A model generated the notes under the pieces. It saw only the letters and a program-made list of their open reading frames with translations, was not told where the DNA came from and searched no databases. Shown piece by piece: positions 1 to 9,268 of a DNA stretch of 64,000 bases. The position numbers were made by a program, and so were the translations under genes. The number at the start of each line of letters is the position of its first letter. Position 1 is the first letter of the stretch. The DNA comes from Piezodorus guildinii (lineage: Eukaryota > Arthropoda > Insecta > Hemiptera > Pentatomidae): positions 147,878,968 through 147,942,967 of the forward strand of contig CM041293.1 in the NCBI GenBank assembly GCA_023052935.1, in the 5' to 3' direction.

Positions 1-420
1 TAAATTCCAATTATTAAACTATTTAGAATTTCATGAAAGTTAAAGAATAACATGCCTTATTTTATCAACCATCTCACACCTTCTAGGAATGTAGTCTTTA
101 ACTAGCAGAGGAATAACGCACATTTTACCCCCTATTGTGTAATATTGAGAGAAATCTTGGTTCAACATGCCACAACACAATTCTAATGAATCATCTACTC
201 CTGTCACTAAAGGAATGTTAAGAAATTTAATATTTAGTCTTTCCCTTTAATTAAACAAGGTGTTTATTTAGTCGAGAAAACCTTCACGATTAGATGCTTC
301 GTAATTTAGTTACTTAGGTTATTCTTTCTTAGTATTTTGTTTCATTTTTTAAATTTTATTTTATACTTATTTATATATTTATTTACTTCCTATATTTTAT
401 CTATTTTACTAGTTCAATAC
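1..420. other. AT-rich DNA, nothing recognised
   Basis: No long open frame, repeat terminus or RNA motif was recognised. The stretch runs into the head of a tRNA-derived SINE. Confidence 0.5.
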
Positions 421-733
421 GGAACGGCGTGGTCATGTGGATAGAGCACTAGGGTACTATTCACCAGGTCCTGGGTTCGAATCCCTGCTGTGGCAGAATA
501 TTTATTCTGTTGATTCGGCCGGGGGGAGGGGAGGTGACCCTAGTGTATGGAGACCCTCCTGGGGCGACCCAGCCTCTTTAAAGTAGGTACCCAAAATTGG
601 AGAAAGACCTAGTGGCTGAGCGTGATCAAGACCTAATCACCTCATTGCTCTGCCGTTGGCCTAGAAACAGTACGAATCTCTATATATACTGAGCCCAAGG
701 CCCTTCATGGGTTGTAGTTGTACAGGTTAGGTT
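421..733 (+). mobile_element. tRNA-derived SINE (family SINE-a), near full length
   Basis: The head resembles a tRNA gene and so an internal RNA polymerase III promoter: a box A-like stretch at about 429-447 and a box B at 474-484 reading ggttcgaatcc. It is followed by a body with the landmarks gagaccctcctggggc and cctagaaacagtacgaatct. Other copies or fragments lie near 5990, 16046, 22634, 24850, 25147 and 61483, so it is an interspersed family. SINEs of this type encode no protein and borrow a LINE for mobility. It is not a functional tRNA, because no cloverleaf with intact acceptor and anticodon arms closes. Confidence 0.85.
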
Positions 734-1177
734 ACTGATTCAATACAAATCAATACAAACGTTGAGTCAACAACAGAAACCAAATTTAGCACTTTTTCTA
801 AACAGATAAACAATACCAGCCAAATAGTGATATCAAATCAACCCGATATAATGCTGCATATGTTGAACTTTCTTCTGGTGATTGAGTATCATTATTTCCT
901 TAGTCTTTGTCTTGCGTATTGGTGTGAAATGTTTTGATACTGAATTTATTTTATTCCTTCAGTTTCTCTCCTCATGGTCATATATATGATTGGTTTAACA
1001 TTCACCATACTATTTACATATAAACTTGAAGTTTTGTAAGTAAAATTTAATATTTAGATATTTTATAAACCAAATTTTTGATACGATATTGATAGCTAGT
1101 GATTTGAAAATTTTAAATATTATTTATTTTTGTTGTAGATGTGACTCTATTGAATTGTTTTTGATGTTATTGTTAAT
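734..1177. other. AT-rich DNA, nothing recognised
   Basis: No coding or repeat signature was seen. It ends at a degenerate hammerhead-like motif. Confidence 0.4.
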
Positions 1178-1208
1178 CTGAATATGAGGCTAAAAATACC
1201 TCGAAACG
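1178..1208 (+). ncRNA. Degenerate hammerhead-like motif
   Basis: The order matches a hammerhead core: CTGAATA, one spare base, a perfect 4-bp stem (GAGG with CCTC) closed by a 9-base loop, then GAAACG. The first box should be CTGANGA. Here the catalytic G8 position is T, so cleavage is not expected. Flanking stem I potential is weak. It is probably a decayed relative of the motifs at 12.5, 15.1 and 55.3 kb. Confidence 0.4.
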
Positions 1209-1230
1209 TTATATAAATATATTTATGTAA

Positions 1231-2041
1231 AATAATAACAATAATAGGCTTACCGAACCCGAAGGTTCGATGCCGATACCACCAAATTCTGTCTACACAG
1301 ACTCGTCCAATGTTCACCGTTCAAGCCCAAGCCCCTGAGATCAGCCTTAAACAATCCTCCCATCGTCGCTTCGGCCTACCTTTCGGACGTCTACCAGTCA
1401 TCAGCGAATCCAACGGAATTACCAACATTTCTCCGCGATGCTATCAACTCAATTATATTCACAGGGTACAAGTTCCGCGATCCCGCGTTGTGCAACCTTC
1501 TAAACTTCCCAGTGGCCTCATCATCTCTCTTCGGACCAAATATTTTACGCAGTACCTTATTTTCGAAAACCTTAAGCTGCTGTTCATCCTTCAAAGCAAG
1601 CGGCCACGTTTCACATCCGTAAAGAACCGTCAGAAGAATAATAGTTTTATAAATTCTAACCTTTTTTTTTAGTTTTTAGATAGAAGCCGCGAACTAAGTC
1701 ACTTAGCAACTGAATAATTACACGCATTTCCCACCTTTAATCGGGGCTTTATTTTTTCCTGGATTTCATTTTTTCTTGTTATCATTGAACCTAAATACTT
1801 GAATTTCTCTACGTCATGTATATATCAATATCACCAAGATCGCCACCGTTTCTGCTACTAATCATATATTTCGTCTTATCGGTATTTAGTTCGAGTCCTA
1901 TTTCTTTACCGGTTTTTATTAACACACTTGTATTTAGTTGTATGGTTTCCCTGTCTTCACCTAGCAGTACCAAATCATCGGCATACCCTAAAACCGGAAT
2001 CCTGTCACCCATATGTAAACCTTTCTCGGTACACATCACCT
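1231..2041 (-). pseudogene. LINE reverse transcriptase 3' fragment, family with ATT-rich tail
   Basis: Read on the minus strand, this begins in the catalytic region of a non-LTR reverse transcriptase (YADDLVLLGEDRETIQLN at about 1925-1990). It continues through the post-catalytic part (LKVFENKVLRKIFGPKRD at about 1515-1570) and ends in a short 3' tail of AAT/ATT units at 1231-1246. The frame is broken by indels and internal loss. It is 5'-truncated and has no endonuclease domain. Longer and shorter relatives lie at 44842-45658 (+) and 59739-60090 (-). A simple-repeat tail instead of poly(A) would suit an RTE- or CR1-type lineage, but the clade is not settled here. Confidence 0.8.
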
Positions 2042-2139
2042 TTTATTTATGTAAAAATAATAAAAAATTTAATGAAGAAAGAGAAAGTTCCAAATATTTT
2101 ATTACTAATAATTATTCTTTTCAATTTAGTAATATTAAA

Positions 2140-2720
2140 ATAAGTTTAATTTTCTATTCTCTTGAAGACGTCGTGTTCGCATTGCGATAATCTTCGTCCT
2201 TATGTTGACCCAGATTTTGCGAACTAGACAATTAGCGCAAAACATCCCCTAAGGTGACTGACTACACGAGCATTTGCATGCGACAAAAACTCCTCTCCTT
2301 GGCGAGGATGACTGCGTCCCCGACTACAGGCTACAAGGCCTCTAACCCATTACATCTCCTTTCGATTCCTCCATCCAGTCTCTTCCTCGTCTTCGCTCCT
2401 TCCTCCTTCCGTATGAAGAAGTCCTTAGCATTCCCCTCGTTTCGCAGTATTTACATTTGGCATGCGTATCTTACCCATCTCCGATGCCAATTAAGTGTTC
2501 GCCCTTGAAGGGATTTTCACTTTGCCATGTTTTACCAGAACACCCTACGCGATACATAAATAAAATATCTTCTGACCTATCTTCACCGACTGCGAAGACA
2601 ATCTTAGCTTACATTTCTCTGGAGTCTTCCGTGAATCACTCAAATGCTGCCTGCCATTTCAAAGGTTAGGAATGTGGAAATGATGCCGGCGTGGCTCCTT
2701 TCGAAAACATGAAGATTTTA
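2140..2720. other. GC-richer segment of unknown origin
   Basis: Base composition is clearly less AT-rich than its neighbours. On the minus strand there is a run of about 60 codons without a stop (roughly 2330-2510), with no family I recognise. It could be an old transposon or pseudogene remnant. Confidence 0.3.
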
Positions 2721-2825
2721 ACACAGATTGACATTTATTTTTCAATAATATTCTGATTTTACAGCTGAATTTATTTTTAATTAAGTACTTAGGTTATTTG
2801 GAATAATTTATTTTATATGCATTTA

Positions 2826-2886
2826 CTAGCTGACCCGGCAAAAGTTGTTCATCCATATAAATTATTTCTAGTGATACTTTTCTTTG
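2826..2886 (-). mobile_element. Helitron-like 3' terminus
   Basis: The text ctagctgacccggcaaa, read on the minus strand, ends in GCCGGGTCAGCTAG followed by T. That is the CTAG end with a preceding GC-rich stretch that is widespread in insect Helitron-like repeats. Only about 60 bp are recognisable before a REP1 copy begins. Confidence 0.5.
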
Positions 2887-4108
2887 TTAAATAAAAAATC
2901 TGGTCCGGGCAACACACGACTTTCACTTACCGCCATTGTTAAAATCTATTAAAGAATTTTCAAATACAGTTACAGATAAAAATGAGTAAAACTAATAAAG
3001 AATTAATTAAATTGAATTTCTATAAAAACATGTGTTTTATTTAAAAAATCTAGTATATTGTTTGTTTAACGCCACTTTTATGCTACTATGGCTTATTGGA
3101 CGATGCTAAAGTAAGAGTCCTAAATTTTTCATATCCAGGTTTTATTAGGATAGGGATCTTTAACGAGTACCTGACATCGCACAGGCTCGGGACCACCTTT
3201 TAACGTCCCCTCCGAAGGACGGCGTAACTAAGGATTTTTTACTCCCATTAAAAAATCCTAGGACTACCTGCGTTTGAACCCGTGACCTTTGGCATGGGAG
3301 GCTGTTACGCTAGCCACCCAGCTACAAGTGATCCCTAAATCTATTATATTATTATCTAAAATAATCAGTTAGTTTTATCGGTTTATCATCACTCTTTGTA
3401 AACTTTTACAAGCTTGTGTATAAGATAATATATTTTCTAAAATCTTTAGCTTTCCAACGTTACATTGACCATTTAAATTACTGTTCTTATGTTCAAAAAC
3501 GAAAAATTGCATTAAAAAATATTTTTGCAGTTTTCTCCTTTGGTTAGATATCCAATTCGTTCAACTTATATATTTACCTGTTATATATTTATAATTATAT
3601 ATATTTTATCAATTGTTATAACATGATATGGTTATTTTATAATTATATACAAAATTAAAGGTACTTTAAAGGAAGAGAATTTGAAATAACGCCATTTAAT
3701 CCCTGTTCGACTATTTCAATCAGAATGAAACTTACATGACATTTTATCAAATTTTACGACGACATATAGAGTTTAATAAAAATAGTTAGAGCCGTTTTTG
3801 AGAAAATCGTAAAAAGTGCAAAATGAATGGTATAAAATGGCTCCTCTTGTCATCTGATTTTGATGAAAACGTTTCTGTAAAATCTCGGGCGTTTAGTTGT
3901 CTTAAAAATGAAATTTCAGTTTCATAGGACTTTTCGATTTCGCCCGGGAGTTACCACACATACAGAACTTTTTGCGAGACTTGGTTATTTAGACTCGGGG
4001 GACCCTAAAACGTCTATTTCCGTTGAAAACAGGAAATCGAAAATTTTCAGGATCACAATACTCTCCATTACTATATATATCATATATATTTAAATGGAAG
4101 TAAAAATA
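2887..4108 (+). repeat. REP1 copy 1 (roughly 1-kb noncoding repeat), split by SINE-b
   Basis: REP1 is the dominant repeat of the window. It starts near ctggtgcgggcaacacac followed by gactttcacttac, and ends with a short TATATA palindrome and gtaagtgaaagtaaaa. The motif ACTTTCACTTAC therefore recurs inverted at or near both ends. Inside lie the landmarks tagctttccaacggtat, gagaaaatcgtaaaaagg and, near the right end, a CA/TG tract. This copy is interrupted by a SINE-b at 3060-3336. It has no convincing coding capacity, and the class is unknown. Confidence 0.8.
3060..3336 (-). mobile_element. tRNA-derived SINE (family SINE-b) with target-site duplication
   Basis: On the minus strand the element opens with a tRNA-like head (box A-like ggctagcgtaacagcc, box B-like ggttcaaacgc). 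Its body contains gacgttaaaaggtggtcccg and ggactcttactttagcatcg, and it ends in short A/T-rich units. A 14-bp duplication with one mismatch flanks it (aaatctagtatatt at 3046-3059, aaatctattatatt at 3337-3350). This shows insertion into REP1 by target-primed retrotransposition. Confidence 0.88.
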
Positions 4109-4554
4109 TCGAATTATCGTATGTGTGTGGGGTAAACATTTATGGTAGAAAGATGAATGGGACACTGTAGATGATGACCACATAGGTATTTAAAAAAAAA
4201 AAAAATCTACCCCTTCATTTTCTCAATTTAATGTAATTCATATATTTTTTTTTTTTACGCGTTAACACATACCGTTGGGAAGCTAAGAATTTAAAAAAAA
4301 TTATCATCTTATATACAAATTTGTAAACAGTAATGCAAATCGACGAATAGGAATTAAATTTATCACTTATTAATGTACATAAATATTCTATATTTTATAT
4401 TACTTAATCTAAATATGTTTCAAACGATACTGAACAATTTTTTTATTTAATTTAACTTTAACTTTTTTTCAACTTTACATTTTTAAGTTAAATAGCTCTT
4501 ACATTGATTGTAACAGCCTAGGAAAGTGAATGTTGTGTGTTGCCTGCTACAGAT
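4109..4554. other. AT-rich DNA, nothing recognised
   Basis: Homopolymer A and T runs, with no element boundary identified. Confidence 0.4.
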
Positions 4555-4808
4555 TTACGAACAACATTTAAATTATGTGGATATTGTTCATACATAAATA
4601 CTAAAAGCGCTTAAAAAAAAATGCGAGGGTGAGCAAGAAGGTGAAAACTTGGGGTTATTGGTATATTTGTATGCTAAAAAAAAAAAAAAAAAAATCCGTA
4701 TAGGAACACCCGAATCACCGACCGTTATGAAATATACCTTACATATATATACACACACACACATATATATATAATATATATATAATATATATATATATAT
4801 AATATATA

Positions 4809-4864
<56 letters not shown>

Positions 4865-5076
4865 GTAGGTACGAAAATCAGTAGTAAGGTATATTTCATA
4901 CGAATCGGTGATTCGGGTGTTCCTATACGATATTTTTTTTTTCATAAAAATGTTTTTCTTTTATTTATTTTTTATTTAGCATAAAAAAAATACCAATAAC
5001 CCCAAGTTTTACCCTTCTTGCCCACCCTCTTAATTTTTTTAACGCGCTTTTAATTTTAATTTAAATGTTGTTCGTA
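4555..5076. repeat. 520-bp foldback with a TA-repeat centre
   Basis: The arms are inverted copies of each other: gaacaacatttaaatt near 4558 pairs with aatttaaatgttgttc near 5059, and taggaacacccgaatcaccg near 4700 pairs with cggtgattcgggtgttccta near 4906. The centre is about 120 bp of TA repeats (4741-4862). Tyrosine- and isoleucine-rich frames across the centre are artefacts of the TA tract. It may be a foldback transposon or an inverted duplication. Confidence 0.75.
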
Positions 5077-5091
5077 TTATAAAAACATATG

Positions 5092-5243
5092 CAATAGTAG
5101 AATATTGCTTTAAACTCTTGAATATAACAACTGAAATTAAACAGAACCGATACGTATTGATCTCCCTTTGTTATTTACATCTTATTACAATATTTATTAT
5201 AGCACGTGCGTAAAACAATGTTAATATCCTATTCAATTTAGAT

Positions 5244-5285
<42 letters not shown>

Positions 5286-5605
5286 TATATATAATTAAGA
5301 TTATAAATTATAGTGTGCGTTTTTTTATTTAGCTCCCTCCGGAACGACAACTCAAATATTTGTTATATCAGAATATTGCTCTTAACTCTAGAATGGAAAT
5401 TGTATTAAACACAACCGTTGCGTACTGATCTCTACTTATCACTAACATCTTATTTATTTTAATATTTATTAGAACGCGGAAGTAATAGAAAGTAAATACC
5501 CTAGTAAATTTAAATATACGTTTTTTTAAGGTTACCAATTGTAGTGTACATTTATGTATTTAGCTCGTTCCCGAACGATAGCACAAATATTCATCTCAAC
5601 CTTTA
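5092..5605 (+). repeat. Diverged direct tandem duplication of about 270 bp
   Basis: Two units share the order of gaatattgct, ctgatctc or ttgatctc, catctta, a TTTTTTT-to-agctc stretch, then a ccgaacga-like end (about 5092-5353 and 5371-5605). A TA microsatellite expanded only in the first unit (5240-5293). Function unknown. Confidence 0.6.
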
Positions 5606-5987
5606 AGTTCCCAGAATGAGGTATTAATGACTCAGGCTTCATGACCTCTAATTAAATATTGGGGCCACATTCCCCATTAAATGCCCAGAAAAATAAATTC
5701 CCAAAATGGCAACTTCGTTTTTTTAATATGTTTTGTATACATTAATTTAGTTTAATGTATCAATTATGATCTATAAATGACTTATCTTTTTTGACCATTT
5801 TTGATGGTTTATTTTTTAAATTTTATCAAAAGTTATCTTTATGTATTATGTGAAGCTACCCTCAGTATTCCATTTCGTCGGGAAACCCGTTTTCCCGTGT
5901 AAGAAAAAGATAAAATGTAAAATCTGAGGCATACCGGGAAGTTATATAAATGATAAGAATAAAACAAAAAAATAAAAATAAAAAATC
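5606..5987. other. AT-rich DNA, nothing recognised
   Basis: No open frame or repeat end was recognised before the next SINE. Confidence 0.4.
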
Positions 5988-6288
5988 TGTACCTCTAACC
6001 CATGAAGCAAAGACCCTTACAGACATATGGAGATTCGTACTGTTTCTAGGCCAACCAATGAGGTGCTTAGGCTTTTATAACGTTCAGCCGCGATGTTTTT
6101 TCCCCAATTTTGGAAACCCAATTTAAAGAGGCTGGGTCTGCCCAAGTAGAGTCTCTGTACCCTAAGGTCGCCCTCCTTCCGCCGTCCGAATCAACAGTAT
6201 AAAAAATATTCTGCCACAGCCGGGATTCGAACCCAGTACCCGGAAAACAGTAGATTAGTGCTCTATTCGCTAGACCATACCGCTCCTT
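5988..6288 (-). mobile_element. SINE-a copy
   Basis: On the minus strand the order is the tRNA-like head (ggagcggtatggtctagcg), a box B region gggttcgaatcccggc, the ctgggtctgcccaag-region body and the ctgtttctaggccaacc-region end. It is near full length, with scattered substitutions relative to the copy at 421-733. Confidence 0.82.
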
Positions 6289-6394
6289 AAATAAATAGAA
6301 TATGTCGGCAAAATTGAAATATTTTTTACAACTGATTCTCTGCTCCTGATTCCCGATTATTTCTAGAGTCGGCCATACATCCTCAATATACTCA

Positions 6395-6445
6395 ATAGAA
6401 AAAAAAAATTCTGGGACAGAGTAGAGTCCCTTAAGAATAACTGTT
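6395..6445 (-). mobile_element. Small fragment of a LINE 3' untranslated region
   Basis: The text tccct-taagaataac around tctgggacagagtagagt resembles the 3' end of the LINE remnant at 29707-30322 (tctgggattatgtccc then taagaataac). It is too short for more. Confidence 0.35.
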
Positions 6446-6559
6446 CTCTAATACTGATATATAATACAAAAAATAATATATCACAAAAACTTAGAAACAA
6501 TTTTAAAAATGGAAAAATAAATTTCTGCTAACAATTGTGCTCAACGATAAGAAAAACAA

Positions 6560-6850
6560 AAAAACGCTGCAAATTATTACACAATGTTTTATTATTTCCA
6601 TATTACAATATTAGGGTGTAACTGTTATAAATCTGTTGATATTTATATCTCTGGTAGTTGTTAACCAAATTTCAATGATTATTATTTCATTTTGTCGAAA
6701 AGTTTTGGTATTTATTTATTTATTGATTAGGCCAAACGGAGTTTTTTTATTCGTTATTCGGATTCTACGCATCAAATTTTGATAGGCGGTAATTTTTTGG
6801 TCGATTAAAAGGTTTATTTTTGAAAATAATTAATAAAAATTAATTAATCG
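6560..6850 (+). repeat. REP2 copy, partial
   Basis: Shared with 19660-20390 and 48765-49935: a caaattattacac-type start followed by ttattatttcca, then attcgttattcggattctac, ggtcgattaaaaggttta and a run of aataata units. Noncoding. The neighbourhood of REP2 resembles Helitron-like repeats known from insects, but no CTAG end is seen here. Confidence 0.6.
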
Positions 6851-7101
6851 GCTAATAAAATTTTAATTTGGGAAGAAAACAATTTATACATCAATAATTA
6901 CTGTAATTTATTGATCATCTTTAAGACGATATGAATTTTTATCCAATGATAATTTCTTATTGAATTAATAAGTTGAATCTTTATTAGACTCATGATGATT
7001 AATAAAGAAACCTGGATAGTAAGGAATATCTTCAATTGCTAAAAATATAACCGATACCTTCTAAATGGCTCGTACCCTCTACTTTTCTAGTTTATCTCTT
7101 T

Positions 7102-7389
7102 TTTTATTTATTTAACGTCACTTTATGCTACTATGGCTAATCGGACGATGCTACAGTGGGAGTCCTAAATTTTGCCTATCCAGGTTTTATTAGGATAGGG
7201 ATCTTTAACGAGAACCTGACATCGCACAGTCTCGGTACCACCTTTTAACGTCCCCTCCGAAGAACGGCGTAACTAAGGATTGTTTACTCCCATTAAAAAA
7301 TCCTAGGACCACCTGCGGATTTGAACCCGTGACCTTTAGCATGGGAGGCTGTTACGCTAGCCACCCTGCTACAAGTGATCCCTGAAGCA
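7102..7389 (-). mobile_element. SINE-b copy with perfect 13-bp target-site duplication
   Basis: Same head-to-tail order as the copy at 3060. The duplication agtttatctcttt occurs at 7089-7101 and 7390-7402, which fixes both ends of the insertion. The A/T-rich tail lies at the left because the element is on the minus strand. Confidence 0.9.
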
Positions 7390-7402
7390 AGTTTATCTCT
7401 TT

Positions 7403-7785
7403 AAGCATAAAGGAATCCTTAGAGCATACCTATCTTAAAAAAGGTGAGCGCACAGGATTTTCAGCGATCTAGTATCGCAGCTGACCCATTGCTCCGAGTC
7501 GTTTCCCGCTAATGAGAAAAATACTTCTTTGGCTCCTTGAGCAATTAGCCTTCAATTTAAACTGCCACTTACTGACTGACGTTTCCTTCACTTGGAAGTC
7601 CAATTGAATTAACTAGAACAGGCAAGAGTAAAAATGTAATCCCGATTCGTTTGATGAGTTCTCTGTAACCCCTTGTATTACAGCTATTGTATTGAATTGT
7701 ATTACAGTAGCCTAGTTCTAAAATATAATATTTAATTACGCTTCTCTTACTGAATTTTACCTTAAATATAAATAGAAATAATGTT
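7403..7785. other. Unassigned DNA between two SINE-b copies
   Basis: Mixed composition, no recognised gene. A short poorly AT stretch at 7440-7560 has no supported exon. Confidence 0.35.
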
Positions 7786-8070
7786 TGTTTATTTATTTCA
7801 AGTCACTTTATGCTACTGTGGCTAATGGAACGATGCTACAGTAGGAGTCCTAAATTTCGCCTATCCAGGTTTTGTTAGAATAAGGATCTTTAATGAGTAC
7901 CTGACATCGCACAGGCTCGGGACCACCTTTTAACGTTCCCTCCGAAGGACAGCATAACTAAGGATATTTTATTTCCATGAAAAAATCCTAGGACCACCTG
8001 CGGATTTGATCCCGTGACCTTCGGCATAGGAGGCTGTTATGCTAGCCACACAGCTACAAGTGATCCCAAT
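7786..8070 (-). mobile_element. SINE-b copy
   Basis: Colinear with the copies at 3060 and 7102, with several private substitutions. Target-site duplication is not clear. Confidence 0.85.
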
Positions 8071-8175
8071 CAAAAAAAATGCAAAGCCAGCATATATTAT
8101 GCTACATTTTAACTAAACAGACAGATTATTTGATGTCTGTATTTTACTTTCATTAACCTATATATTAAATAAATA

Positions 8176-8348
8176 AATAAGGGAAAGTATTGCGATCGTT
8201 GAAATTTTGGAATTTTATTTTTCAACTGAAATACACGCTTCAGGGTTTCCTGAGCCCAAATCACCAAGTTCGCAAAAAGTTCTGTGTGAATTTTTGTTTA
8301 TGTGATCAGTCTAGTTCGAAAACGATAAGTTTTATAAAACTGAAAGGG
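8176..8348 (-). repeat. REP1 right-end fragment
   Basis: Contains the REP1 right-end landmarks on the minus strand: gggaaagtattgcgatcg, a cctgagcccaaatcacc stretch and a decayed TG-tract region. The rest of the element is absent. Confidence 0.7.
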
Positions 8349-8589
8349 TAAGCTAAGGTAAAGGTAAAGGTAAGGGTAAAATTTATACTATTGATTAACG
8401 TCTTAAATAAAAGTGTTTATTGAGTAATATTACAATCTGTCCTAATTTAGACATTCTTAATAGTGATGTAATTTAGCATGCATGCAATATTTATTCACCA
8501 ATAAAATTGAAATAAAATATATATACAATACGGAATCAATAAAATGTATACAAAGTCTAGAAATATAGAAATCACTCATATCTATATAC

Positions 8590-8850
8590 ACGTCATACAT
8601 ACAGCACAGTGAGTTGAGAATCTAGCCAGTGCTAGAACTCCAGTATATACATATTTACACGAGGTCTCGGGGCCACTGCCGTTTCATCCTTCTAGAGGGA
8701 TCGTAAGTTTGTGTGGACCTGGATAGGGATCGAGCTAGAGGATTGGGGTAATGAATAAGGTTCTTATGGAATTGGATGGAATAAGGTCTAGAATAATGAA
8801 ATATTAAGGTCGTGGTGTAAGGTATGGTTGGTAACATAATAAGAAGCATT
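8590..8850 (-). pseudogene. Jockey-type LINE 3' fragment
   Basis: On the minus strand the last codons of a Jockey-type reverse transcriptase ORF are visible (RRMKRQWPRDLV ending near 8660). The usual short 3' untranslated region follows. The same ending (RRLKRRWPRDL) is better preserved at 27838-28384. No catalytic part remains. Confidence 0.6.
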
Positions 8851-9268
8851 AACTATTGTTCGGAGGACTTTGATTGAAAGGATTAAATGCGTTTGATGTT
8901 GAAAAACTTGGCTGTTACCTATAATTCAGGTCCGTAGGTCCATATAGGTTTTAGTATTGTCTTGTAAATTAGAACTTTGTTTTCAATATAAAGTGGAGAT
9001 TATCTGTTTAGCAGTCTGTATCATTGGCCAAATCTTCGGTTGTTTTAAGTGTAGTATGCGATTCACATCTGTGTTTTGCAATTTGTTTACTTCTTAATCG
9101 ATATGTTAGGAAAGTTATGACAGGGAGAAAGATCAAAAATTCTTTCTTTATCATTTTTTAATAGAGTTTCAAAAAACATTTTTTTCTATAAAAATGTGAT
9201 TCAATCATTATTTTAAACAATTCTTTATAGGTTATATTGGACTGTTACATCTACAATCTTTTGTTGTT
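8851..9268. other. Unassigned AT-rich DNA
   Basis: No repeat end or open frame of note. Confidence 0.35.

Noticed and set aside
421..500. A tRNA gene at the SINE-a head (also at 24850)
   Set aside because: Box A and B are present, but arms do not close into a normal cloverleaf and the text continues into the repeated SINE body.
4588..4945. Tyrosine/isoleucine-rich open frames
   Set aside because: Translation of the TA microsatellite and neighbouring A/T runs.
8341..8385. Telomere-like repeat (GGTAAA units)
   Set aside because: Only a few imperfect units, not the insect TTAGG repeat.
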